The notes under the pieces were generated by a model. It was not told the origin of the DNA. It did no database searches and saw nothing but the letters and a program-made list of their open reading frames with translations. Source: Phlebiopsis flavidoalba (taxonomy: Eukaryota; Basidiomycota; Agaricomycetes; Polyporales; Phanerochaetaceae). From it: a stretch of DNA of 64,000 bases. Every line of letters begins with the position of its first letter. The first letter of the stretch is position 1. Of the stretch, positions 47,014 through 58,844 are shown one piece after another. A program made the translations under genes and the position numbers. The DNA lies in the NCBI GenBank assembly GCA_035772785.1, contig JAOCPU010000007.1, positions 186,001 through 250,000 of the forward strand. The letters are read 5' to 3'.

Positions 47014-47701
47014 CTGCTAAATATTGAGAGAGTGAAAATACCGACACCATTACATTCGACTTGTATCACGTCTGTGTAGTAGGTTCGGGAGTGTAGTGTC
47101 AATTTCATAAGCTAAGATCATGATACTAGCTCCGACTCCGAGTTTGGGGCCGACAGCTACTAGTAAGTAGCACCACTTTTCTTTGTGAGCGCAGTATGCC
47201 TCCAGGCTCCTTTTGCGTAAAACAAGGGAGGTAGAGCTCTTCTTAGCTGCGGGATCTAGGTGTACTGGGCGGTCCGCTGGTCCTATTGACGTACATTTAA
47301 GCGTCTCTAGCCTCTGAACCGTATTTGAGAATTACACGGCGGGCAAACTTGACCTTGTGTCTAATTTAGCGACCCGTTCGGCCACTTTTACTGTTGTGTG
47401 TTCGAAGGTCGAATACATCAACACGCGGTGGATATCAAGTAGTCTTAACTCAAAGCTCTTTCATATTTGATCCTTCTAAATGACCTGCCGTTAAGTGCTT
47501 CGTCTCTTGTGCTCTCACAAGTATTCGAATTGATGAATAGAATTGATGTCAATGCATACTACGCCGCGATTCTCGTATCTCGTAATGCCCGCAAACACGT
47601 TTTCAAAATCTTGGCATCGCAGTCATGTTCTGACTACTGTAGCGTCCGTAACACTGAGCATAAATACCCTGCAGCGATGAGGGAGTTCCGCATCCCACAC
47701 A
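47014..47701. other. spacer between the two secreted-protein genes
   Basis: No convincing coding sequence. A TATA-like AAATACCC at 47663-47670 lies about 35 bp before the next gene. A plus-strand frame from 47467 merges into the downstream gene only by frame coincidence. Confidence 0.4.
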
Positions 47702-48180
47702 ATGCCAACGCAACTCGTTTCTCTTTGCTTGTACTCCTAGCGGCGTCCTGCGCGCATGCTCTCATCTTGAACACCCCACCGTCGTTGTAACCGGAGAGTC
47801 ACTCAAGGTCACATTCGTAGCAGAGCCAGGCGACTCGGCGTTCACTCTCTTGCTTGAAAATGTATCGTCTGGTCAAGCATCTCAGGCTCTTGCAGCCCTT
47901 GTCGACCCAAACCAAGGCTCCATCACGGTTGAGTTCCCTTGCGAAAACCCGACTGAGTGAGTAGTGCACTCACGCATCGGACATCACACCAATTCTAACA
48001 CTGGCACAGCGCTTTCCGACTTGACGCCGCTAACCCTTTGTACGTCTGCCTCTATCCCCATTACACCAAGTGGTGGCTGTGACATAAACATCCCAATAAC
48101 CTGACTTTTGAACTAGGAATAACTCCGAGATATTTGCACAAACCGCGGAGTTCACCGTTTTCAAGGGTCCCAGCTGCTGA
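47702..48180 (+). CDS. small secreted protein, tandem copy 2
   Basis: This is a paralogue of the gene at 46547. The ATG at 47702 gives MPTQLVSLCLYS and, after a one-base slip, LAASCAHALILNTP, again a signal peptide followed by the same LILNTP junction. A second slip leads into VVVTGESLKVTFVAEPGDSA, ENVSSGQASQALAALVDPNQ and GSITVEFPCENPT. An intron starts at about 47957 (GTGAGT), then a small exon reads FRLDAANPL (about 48009-48040). A second intron is followed by NNSEIFAQTAEFTVFKG and PSC, with TGA at 48178-48180. The product shares VVTG-L-TF, DP-G-S-NF/VEFPC and FTV with copy 1. Copy 1 appears to lack the middle small exon or it is hidden in its intron. Confidence 0.78.
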
Positions 48181-49456
48181 GGGTGGTGATGATGTTGGCC
48201 GTATATTGATCGTATATACCAGTCGCATTGAAACGTACGCCCATACCGTGTGCTGTCACGATAGTGATACAAACTGTCTCTGTTGTCAAACTGTGTCTCT
48301 GTCAGCCAGTTGCCTGCGCGGATTTTCACAACTTGCGATACGCATATCACGTACCTTGAATCAGAGATGAATTTGATGTCGAATAATCAACTTAGTAGGT
48401 TTCTCTGTGCACCTCACTTCGTACTAAGTAGTTAGACATTTGTGACCTAGTGCGGTTGCTGAAATATCGGAACTTGAGAGCAATTGTAGTATTCGATCGA
48501 GTTAAGTGTACCTGTGTTGGGCATTCGAGAGCTCTACATCAGAGAAGCCAAGAGGAGTCTACCACCCAGTGGTCGCTGTTTCACAAACAACGGACTGAGT
48601 CCTACTGAGTCAGAACAAAAGCCGGAGTCGATCAACAACAAGCACGACCAGGAACGTCCGACCAGTATAATAAGCGCTCTGACCCTGTGGCGACATGTGG
48701 AATGCGTTTGGTTTTTGATTCCCGTGTTGAGTTTGATCGAGTCCATGCGTAATTTCGGCCCAGGAGGAGCGTCAGGAACGACGAATTCTTGAAGGCAGAG
48801 TCTCGCCCATGCGACCTTCGACGCGTCGTTGTCGTGCAATGGCGCAATGAAGCTTGAATTGCACCAACATTATCAGGAGGACTTGCGCGGCGTTTCAGCA
48901 GGTAGGACGGTCAATCATATTTTGAGCCCACTCCGGACCATCATTGCATCGGCTGCCGTCACATTCGTCGGGGTCGAGATAACATACGCAGCAGCTCCGT
49001 GGTGCAACGAGGGCGGCATGATCTGAGTATGTAGTCAAGCATTGACTCGACTACGGACCCGCCGAGCTGTGCACTGTGCAATGTGCAGCTGGTCGTGGTC
49101 ACTTGCTTGCTTTGCGTAGCATTGACAAACTTGAGTGGACTCGGTGGGTCTAAGAGGCCGCAGTGGCTTGAGAGACTTGAGCCATCATGGCATTATGTAT
49201 GTGACCGCTGCAGCCCAAGGCGCAGCGGTTGCATGGGGACCGATAAAGCGCGGAAAACCAGCAGCGGACCTGCCGCAGGCGGAAGAGTTGCATCACAAGA
49301 ACCATGCGGTCTGTGGGACCGGCACCAGAGTCAGGGCGAGAGTCAAACAACCGGCGGGCGTTTGATAGTTATAGCGCTGAGGCATCTGTATTATTAAATC
49401 GACTGTGGGGAGTACATTGCTCACAGTTTCTTTCCCTCCATTTGGTTCGTGTAGGC
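48181..49456. other. stretch upstream of the ABC transporter
   Basis: Open frames here are short and carry no motif. The first exons or 5' leader of the transporter could begin here, since the start at 49457 is directly preceded by GTGTAG, which could be an intron end. Confidence 0.35.
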
Positions 49457-52400
49457 ATGGACTACGCTGGGCAGCCGCAGGTCCGTCCTGACCTCTGCCC
49501 TTTCGTGGTGGGACGTCGCGAGAAGAGGTGCGCTCATTTCCTAGACGCCCGTTTGCCCCTGACTGAACCAGGCATCATCACCCAGTTTCTGGTTGGACGA
49601 ACGAGTACTTCCATCATACGTGGCTGCAGCGTCGCTGGTGTTACTATTGCTGCAAGGACTATGGGCCTCCGGACCAGTGAAAAAACTACGCGGTGTTCAA
49701 GGGGCAGAAGAGCCTGAACGCGCTGACTCGAAAGGGTTCATCGAGCGTGAGCAGGTGGCACGACCATCTTTGTTTTCGAAGTTCGTCCGTTTGGACGGTG
49801 TGTTGGCTCTGTTCGGGCTGTTTGTGTTCAGCGCGATACGAAATGGTTGGGCTCCCGTGGACATTGCTTCTGTTTTGGCCTTGCGTGCGTGATCTATGCC
49901 TCTCGTTTAGGCCCACGTTAAATCAACATCATGAATTTAGGGCGTACGCCTTGGTCCTAGCGGTTCTCAACACGTTCTCATCGGCAAAACAAAAGTCTCA
50001 CCTTCTCTAAACCCATGTCACTCTCGTCAACTTTTGCTCTACTGGCCGTGTACGCATTACCGGAATGAATATGGCCTCTAATGACATACACTCTTGAGCC
50101 CGCCGACGCAGCGGAAGGCAACTTTGCTTTGGGCGAAGATAGGCCTCATAGTCTTTGCCGGATTTTTGGAGCCCGTATTCGAGCCCTACCCGTATATTCC
50201 GTGATGACCCAACAGTGAGTTGAACCACTATCCTTTCCATTCCGCGGATCATTTGTGTAGAAACCCATGTCTGTCCCAGTCCCGAAAACACAAACGGCCT
50301 CTATAGCTTCCTTTTGACATATATCTGGATTGAGCCTACAATGTGGAAAGCGTATCGCGTGCAGCATCTTCCTGCCAGCGAACTTCCCGCGTTGTGTGAC
50401 TACGATGAAGCTAAGAAACCTCATTAAGCGAGGTTATCCAGTACGCCGCCATATCCTCAAAACCCCGTTATTTCTCAATAATACCCTACAGCGTCCTAGA
50501 TCCATTTTCTGGAGCACCGAAGAGAGGAAATCTCTTCTCTTTGTGTCTTGTGAGGGTCTTCCAGAAGTCGCTCTTGCTCCAGAGCGGTTTACTCGTTATT
50601 TTCGTAAGCCAAAATGGGACTCCAATCGAATGACTACTCACCTTGATTGCAGTCCCTCGCAAATTTGGCTGTTCCCGTTGGAACCAACACGACTACTTAG
50701 GTGAGTTGATACGCACCCATGACGTGGACACACATTGATTTTTTACTATAGCTATCTGGAGACCGAAGGAAAGGGCTCCTTTGTCAAGCCTTGGGGTCTG
50801 GATCTTGTGGCTCGCCATTGGACCATCACCCAGTCGGTTGTTTGGCAGCTGTACATTTTCCTCTCGGTGCGTGTCATAATGGCCTGGGCGTAGACTTTCA
50901 TCCTGACGCGTTATTAGACTGGCTCGCTGGTTCGTACTGAAGCCATCATCACCTCCCTCGTCTTCGATCATGCGCTTCGCATCCGTTTGAAAGCAGAAGT
51001 AGCGGAGAACAGAAGAAGGCGAGTCGTCGGCTGTGTCCACACCTGTAAAACGCCACCCGTACCAACACTCCGGACATCCCATCCGAGGGCGGAGACTCAA
51101 ACGACGAGACACGAGACGGTGCACTCACGCACGCCACGAACGAGTCCAATGCTACCGCTGCCACCAGCTCTACTGCGACCGCAGTTGCGCCTCCCCCAGC
51201 GAAGGGCAAAGGATAGAACAAGAAAGTCGATGCAAAGGCAGTCGCTAAAGAAGCGGAGAAGAAAGGAAACAAATCTCGTTGGAAAGATCAACAATCTTGT
51301 CACAAGTTGACTTGGATAGCATTACCAGCGGACGTGACTTCTTATTCATTAGTGAGTTTCAGTCACGTTTTCCAAATGCGTTGCACCACTCAAGCTTTCC
51401 ATGCCCACAGTTCTGTCGGTCCCGTTGATGTTCACTCTGGGTATGTGGTTACTGTACGAAGTGCTCGGCTGGAGGTACGTTTGCCCACTTCATACATTAC
51501 AAGTGATGCTCAAATACATCCCCAGTGCGTTCGTCGGTTTGGGGTCATGATTCTCCTTCTCCCGGTTCCGGACATGGGTCGCGTCCCTGATGCAAGGTGT
51601 TCAAAAGTCGAAGATGAAGGCAACCGATGCTCGGGTTCAAAGTGTAACCGAAGGTAATCCAATCCTTTCGTCCAATTTCCTCCCTTGTACTGACAACTCT
51701 TAGTCATGAACGTTCTGCGCATGATCAAGCTGTTCGGCTGGGAACGACGGGTCCAGAGAAACTGTCGGCGAGAAGCGCGAGGGCGAAACTCGTTTGGGTC
51801 TGGAAGCGCAAGATACTGGGTCTGACCAACAACTGCGTGAAGTACGTCGGAAAATTTTCATTTTTTTCCTGATGTCCTCAATATCTCCCCAGCCATTGTA
51901 TCCCGCTGGTTCACATGGTGGTTACATTTGCTGTTTATGTGAGTATTGAGTGATTGTATAAACGAGCCCTTCCAACGCGATCTATTAGACCCTAGTCATG
52001 AAGCGGGAGCTTTCAGGTAATTTTTGCTCAAGCATCGGCTCTCAATGTTGGTGTATTCTATATATATCTTCAGCGTCGATTGTGTTCTCTTCGATGACCG
52101 CCTTCGAACTTATGCGAAGCCAAATGTTCCGCGTTGTGTATATGGTCCCGAACTTGATCACATTGTGAGACCACATGCCATCATTGCACTGAGAGAATCA
52201 TTGACAGCTTTTTACAGCTAATGTTTCCTTGGGACGTGTCTCGGACTTCCTGCGCAACGTAAGACGCACCGCCACTCTAACTTTGGCTACCTTCGCTAAT
52301 TGTATCACTGATGCCTCTTAGACTGAACTTTTGGACGCATTTGACCAGGACGCCGTGGGAAGAAGAGGTCATCGTCGATGCTTCCGAGGAACACCGCCAG

Positions 52401-55400
52401 CGAACTTGGATTCGGCAGAGCTAACTTCTCTTGGTCGAACGAGAAGGAAGATTGTAGTCTCACACCCTCGAGGCAGTACGTTTTTCGCCTTCGCCGTAGA
52501 CGAACAGGTTAAATTCAAGCAGGGCGCGTTCAACCTCATCGTCGACCCACTGGCTCGGGAAATGACGTCGGTGCTCATGGCACTACTCGGAGAGATTGCA
52601 TTAATAATACCCTTGGTCCCGACTCGTGGACGAACCTTCCCACGCGAGGGCGGGTGTTGCGTTACGCGGCGCAGGAATCTTGGGTCCAGAATGAAACCAT
52701 CAAGGAGAACATCTTGTTCGGAGCTCCCTTTGACGAGGAGCGATACAAGAAGGGTGAGTAGATCTACGTAAGATACTCTGCGCTGGCTCATCGTTTCGTC
52801 AATAGTCATCTACCAATGCGGCTTGACACGTGATCTGACTCTCTTCGATGCTGGTGATGCCACCGAGGTCGGCGAGAAAGGTCTCACACTAAGGTACGAG
52901 GACTCCTGTGTTTCATCTCCTGACGAAGACTAACGGTTTTTGCAGTGGTGGCCAGAAGGTAAATACAATTACATGCTTTGCTTGTCCTATGCCTTACACC
53001 TTGCGACAGGCTCGCATCACGCTTGCCAGGGGCCGTCTACTCGTCTGCTAGCACGATTTTACTGGACGACGTAAGTGTAGTCCGCTAATGTTCCACTTAA
53101 ATTAATCTGATGATGCCATAGGTTCTTGCTGCTCTGGCAAGTGACTTCCTGATGTTTATGCTGCGGTCCCATCTCATCTATCAATAGGACGTACACACAC
53201 TTATCGGCGCTGGATATCAACAAATGCTTCAAGGGGGATCTGATTCAGTGGAAGAACCGTACTGCTTGGTGGTGAGCCCACTTGTGTCTTCTATTATCCA
53301 CGTTCAGAAAATTGACTCCAATGCAGACGCATAAACGTCGCCATGGCCGGACCTCTGGCTGATTTCGTCGTCTCTCTTGCCGATGGCCATATCATCAGCC
53401 AGGGTTCGGTCAGCGATGCTTTGAAGAAGGACGACCAGCTCGCCGAGGAGTTCAAGCATGAGGAAGAAGCCCTTGAGCTGGAGGAGAACGAAGAGACTGA
53501 GGCAACTGGATCCGCTGACCCCTCCGCTCCCCCTAAGGCGAAGGAAGGTAAACTAGTCGTGGCTGAAGAAATCGCCGTTGGTCATGTCAGCTGGAGAGCT
53601 TGTGAGCTTTATATCATTATTCTTGGTCTCAGGGATACTGAAGATTACGATTTTAGTCAAGCTCTTCCTCGATGGTCTTGGTGGTCATTGGCCCGTTCTG
53701 TTTTGGATCCAGTACCTCATCGGTGCCGGCGGTTCCGAATTGTTCGGCGTCGTGGAGATGTGGTGGCTTGGTTACTGGGCACGTCAATACAGCTTGATGG
53801 ACTCGAGCGACGTCCACGTCAGCTTGTAAGTTGGCGTCTTACTGCGTTCTCTAACGTCTGACAAACGTTGTCCAGCTACCTTGGCGTCTACTGTGGCCTC
53901 GTGGGATTGGTCGTTCTCGAGCGCACATTTATGCCGTCCTGGTATTCACTTATGCTAGCCTACGCGCATCTCGGTCTATTCATGCCAAGCTTGTGCGCTC
54001 ACTACTCGGCAGCACCTTCAGGTATGTCCCCACTGTGAGGAGGTAACCAGGTACTCAAACAACATCAGGTGGCTGGACGTCACTCCCACTTCTCGAGTCA
54101 TTGCTCGCTGCACTCAAGATATACAAGCCGGTGCGGATCATCGCTTTGTCAATGCTAACGATGCGTACTCACCACTCTGGATGTAGTGGATGGACAAGTG
54201 CCCAACGCCTTGGACGCTTTGTGTGAGTGTTTCTGCGTATGTTGAGGATCATCCTAATCAACTGCTTCAGTCAACATCACTTTGAGCTGCTTCATGAAGA
54301 TCGGCGCTGTTCTGCTCTTCACACCTGTCTTCCTTCTGCCTGCGGTCTTCATTGCTTTGCTAGGAGGATTCCTTGGTAGTGTGTACATCAAGGCGCAGTT
54401 GGCCGTCAAACGCGAGATGTCCAATGCAAAGGCTCCGGTTTTTGGGTGTCTTTGGCGGTGCGATTTGCTGGACTACGTACGTATTCCATCACGGCTATCC
54501 CGCGATACACCTTTACAACTCGTCTTCCATCAGCGTCCATTAGGGCTTACGGTGCTCAAGAGGCCTTCAAGGATCAACTCCATGACCGTATCGATCGTTA
54601 TGTTCGTGCTGCAAGGTCTTTCTACAACGTCAATCGGTACGCCCCTGACAAAGTTCTTCTACTCGACCAACATTGACCTGAGCACCACCACAGTTGGGTC
54701 AGCACGCGCCTCGATGTTCTGGGACAAGTGTTTCACCGCGTCCCTCACATTCTATTTAATCTATGGCAATGTAACCCATAACGCGTCCAGTGTCGGCTTC
54801 GTTCTCAGCATGGCTGGTATGCCTATCGTCAGTTTATTTGGGGATCGATCGCTGATGCAGACTTCCCAGTGTCCTTCAGTGAAATGATCCTCTGGTGGGT
54901 CCGCATCTACAATGAATTTGAGGTAAGAACATCGTTAGTCGTTTCCATTTGGCTTACTGACGTCCCCGGCAGTTCAGGGCAACAGTCTCGAACGCAGCAT
55001 CCAACAATACGTGGAAATTGAGCAAGAACCCGAGCCCAAGGATACCGGCAATCCTCCCGCTTATTGTGCCGGCAAGTGGCGATCTTCGCGTAGAAAAGCT
55101 GACGGCCCGCTATTCTCCGGTATGTGTGCTCGTGGTTAGCATAGCTTCCCATAAGTTGCTCACGACGCTATAGGAGGGGCCCAAAGTTCTTCAGATGTTT
55201 CTTTCCACGCGAAGCCAGGCGAGCGCGTCGGTATTGGTGAGTGCGGAGCTCCGTGATCCGTCGTGCAATGTATTCTTACCGCGGTATTCAGTGGGACGTA
55301 CGGGCTCCGGTAAATCACGTTGAACATTGTCGATTCTCCGCTGCATCTTCACGGGAGGCTCTGTGATCTACGATGGAATACCCCACGAACATAGCATCAA

Positions 55401-56151
55401 TCTTGATTATCTTCTCTCTTCGCTCGAATATTACTATTATCCCCCAAGTGGTCAGTACTATTTCTGATCCCGCACATATGTTCGTGCTGACACGTAGGCA
55501 TACTCCAGCCCGAGCTGCTGAGTGGCTCCCTTCGGCACAATCTCGACATGTTCGGCCAGTACGACGATGCGACCCTGAACGATGCTCTCCGGGCCGCAGG
55601 TCTGTTTCTCGCTCCAAAAGCTCTCCGACGAGAACAGGATCACGCGCTCGACTCTGAGATCGCGAGCGGCGGCGGAAACCTGTCCGTGGGCCAGCGGCAA
55701 ATCATTGCCCTCGCCCGCGCCATCGTGCGGCAGAGCAAGCTGCTCATCCTCGACGAGGCTACCTCTGCGATCGGTTCGTCCCCAGTACTTCCGTCCGGAC
55801 CAGAATTTGCTGACACCTCTGAAAAATAGATTACGAGACGGACGCGGTTATTCAGTCCTCGCTGCGCACTGAGCTCAAGAGCGACGTGACCGTCATCACC
55901 GTTGCCCCACCGGCTCCAGACGATCATGGACTACGACAAGATCGTGGAGTGGCCCGCTCTAGCTCCGATTCCTGCGTGTGCTCACAATGTTCTGCCAGAT
56001 GGTCCTCGATGCCGGCCCAGCTCATTGAGTACGACACGCCCAAGACGCTCTTGCAAAAAAGAGGGCAGCTTTGTTGCCGTGCGCTGGTTTGGACGAGATC
56101 GCCGATAAGGAGGCGCTCTATGCTATGGCGGAGGGCAAGGCGCCGTCATGA
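49457..56151 (+). CDS. ABCC/MRP-type ABC transporter (full length)
   Basis: This is a multidrug-resistance-associated exporter of conjugates and drugs in the vacuolar or plasma membrane. The N-terminal membrane part includes [21 protein letters not shown] and [11 protein letters not shown] (49610-49850). TMD1 fragments include [54 protein letters not shown] (50920-50980), [13 protein letters not shown] and [17 protein letters not shown] (51707-51755). NBD1 has a Walker A PTGSG with a base missing near 52545-52565, then [26 protein letters not shown] and ARITLAR split by introns, ILLDD at 53055, and [20 protein letters not shown] (53364-53420). An acidic linker follows. TMD2 runs about 53590-54880. 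NBD2 has VGRTGSGKS (near 55292), [15 protein letters not shown] (55676-55720), [11 protein letters not shown] (55740-55773) and IVEWPA. The end is [16 protein letters not shown] with TGA at 56149-56151. Many introns and frame slips. Confidence 0.92.
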
Positions 56152-56716
56152 TCTTCTCGTGCGGCACCGACTGTCAGCATTTTCTCTATCTCCTCTCCTT
56201 TGATTCTCACAAAAGTCTATGCGGAGCTTCCCGACGGCATCATTGTATGGTGCGGCTATGCGGCCTATAGTTACCTGTAGCCGCGTATGTGATTCTGCAT
56301 ATAATATAGTTACTCGCGACAGACGCACCAGCGAGCGAGTTGGCTATGCACAAAAATAGTTTGATATTACACAGGTTGACTTGCGTTCTCGACTGTACAT
56401 TGGATTGATATGCTATACAGAAAGATTATCTACAACGGTAGTAAGCTTGGGAAACATACGAAGTGCGAGCATGATGAGGAAACCAGAGCTATAATGATAC
56501 AACCGTGAAAGTGGGTATGCGCGCCAGTCCAGACTTGAGAGGCAAGACACTAAACCGAGAAATAAACAAATGAATGCTCACGAGCTCGGACGTATGTCCC
56601 AGCTATTCCAGACAGCAGCGACAACGCTTAGGTCGGGGGGGACTCCTCCTCGTCCCACCGGCGCGGGAGTCGATCTGGCGCGTCCCCTCCGCATCTCCAT
56701 TGAGCACAGCCACGCC
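56152..56716. other. convergent 3' intergenic region
   Basis: AT-rich spacer between the ends of the transporter and the kinase-like gene. No gene seen. Confidence 0.4.
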
Positions 56717-58844
56717 TCAAGGCGGCGCCCGAGCTCGCCACCTATGGCGCCCGCCGCAGAAATCGCCGGTTGGACCTGAGCCCTTCTCCTTCTCCTGTCT
56801 CGACCGCGACGACTTTGGCGGGGAGCGGCGCGGCGGCCGGGCGCCCTTGGCCCGTGCACCTGGCGCGCGCTTGCCGCTCGAGTCCTCGCTCGCGCTGTCG
56901 CTGATCGACTCCGTGAGCGTCGGGCGATGGCGAGGTCGACGTGAAGGGGCTCGGCGGGGGTCTCGATTCCCACGGGCGCGGGCGCGCCGTCGGGGCTCTT
57001 CTTGTCCTCCCAGCTCTTGAACCAGTCGTCCTCCTGCTCCTCGGGCCCGAGGATGCTCTCGACGAGGCCCTCCTCCCAGCCGTCCCACTCGATGCAGCGG
57101 TGCGCCATGCGCAGGCGTGTGCCGAGGACTCGTAGTGCAGCCAGTCGGAGGCGAGCGTGCTTAAAATCGCGCAGCTGGCCGTCGACAAAGACGTGTGCGG
57201 CGCTCGTCGGCAAGCTTTCTCGATCGTCGCTCGGAAGAGCTTCGAGGTGAAGGGGCTGGATTGGAGGAACGCAGGAAACGTGCGCCGCAGCCCACAGGGG
57301 GGCGAGTGGTCGTCGATTCCCAGTCGTCATGATCAGCTCTACGCAATGTGTTCAGTTAGTGGATCAAGTGTCAGCCGCAGTAGCTACTCACGATCTTCGA
57401 CGGGTCGTGTTCATCAACAAAGACGTTCTCAGAGGTTCAGGTCATGGCAGTCGAGAGTAAACTCTTCGAGAGAGAGGCTATCCTCTGCGTGGTCTTGCAG
57501 ACACGGCACCCAGGCGTTTCCCACCATGCGCACGAAACGGTCCATCTCCTGCTTGACCTTCTCCTCCCTCTCTTGCATGTGCGCCACCAGTGAAAGTCGT
57601 GGCGCTGCATAACGGAATCGGTAATCTTGATACATCCTGTTGCCGGGTCCGTCCCACTCGGCCTCGCTCTCGTCCATGTCCCACTCGTCGCTGGTGTCGG
57701 ACACGTCCCCGCTCAGAGCCCCGACCTTGTGGTGGCGCGAGGAGATGATTTCGTCAGGGTCGAGATGGAGGCGGTGTGCGGCGCAGTCTTGCCTCGTTCT
57801 CGAGGCGAACACCGTTGATCTCGCGGTCGACGCACGACTGGAGATACTCGTGCGTCGTCGGCCAAGGCCCGCGCGTTGATCTCTCGCTTGGGTGCGCGAG
57901 CTCCCCGCGGTTTCGAGCCAAAGAAGGGCCAAGAGATGATCGGACCCGACGTGGAACTCGGGGCGGACGCGGGCGCTGCTGAGGCTGCGCCGCCGTGATG
58001 GCCGACGCGACAGGCGTTCATGCTAAGCGTGCGCGGGATGTGGTGTCGGTGGCAGTCGGTGTCGGGACTGACGACCCAGACTGGGACGGTACCGGACGAG
58101 GGTCCGGGCCGAGGTAAAGAGGCCGATCTTGTCGAAGCGGCGCGCGAAGAGTGGCAGGATAAGCATGGCGAGGTTCTCCATGAGAGCGAGAAGCTCTGTG
58201 TGAGAACATGGAGTGGAACACGCGCGAGAGTGGCAACACCGGCTGCCTGCGAGTGCAACGCGTCAACTGGAGGCGCAGCAAAATGCGGGGAAAAACACGT
58301 GCTCGATCAGCGGTGTTGCCTCATGAGAGCGGGGAAGCAACACGTACCTTGGACATCAAGATGTACTCTCCGCCAAGGCGGTTAAAGGGATTGGAGTCGT
58401 AGTGATAGACGACCGCACGGGAACAGACGTACGCTTCGCGCAGGTATCGCATAGTGGCCACTTCTGATTCTGTCTTGAGGCGGGGCATGAATCGCCTAGG
58501 CGACGCGAGCTACGAGCTCTTGGCCATCAACCAGAGTAATGAGATAGCCCTAGTGGATGTCAGCACAATGTCTTGGAGCGGCGGGCGCAACGGGTTCGAC
58601 TTGCCTTGTGGAAGGTGCCTAGCAAGACATGCGACCGTAAGCAAGGGCATGGTCAGCCCGAAGAGCACGGCTCCACGCACCTGCACCCGAGGAAAGCTAT
58701 GCGCGCAACATCTGAGCCCATCTTTTCTTTCACAATGTCTTTCAGGAGCTTCCTATCCACCTGTAAAGGGCGCAGGCTCCATGCACCGCCGCGTCCGCCT
58801 TTGCCTCCTTCTTTCTGTCCGCATGCTCAATCTCCCAGCTCCAT
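56717..58844 (-). CDS. APH-fold phosphotransferase (aminoglycoside phosphotransferase-like, Aim9-like)
   Basis: Fungal APH-fold proteins are small-molecule-kinase relatives, some mitochondrial (Aim9). From the ATG at 58844, DRKLLKDIVKEKMGSDVARI (about 58760-58700), TFHKA, and FMPRLKTESEVATMRYLREA (58480-58430) form the N-lobe. YHYDSNPFNRLGGEYILMSK (about 58400-58345) and LSRVFHSM follow. GPIISWPFFGSK is near 57930, then HRLHLDPDEIISSRHH (57780-57735) and an acidic stretch (SDEWDMDESEAEW). FTLDCHDLNLENVFVDEHD near 57450-57405 is the catalytic loop with H-D-x4-N, read across a one-base slip. DWESTTTRP near 57320 is the metal-binding DFG equivalent. MAHRCIEWDGWEEGLVESIL and GPEEQEDDWFKSWED end the conserved part (57110-57000), followed by an Arg/Ser-rich tail. 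Substrate is unknown. Key residues are present despite several frame slips. Confidence 0.82.
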
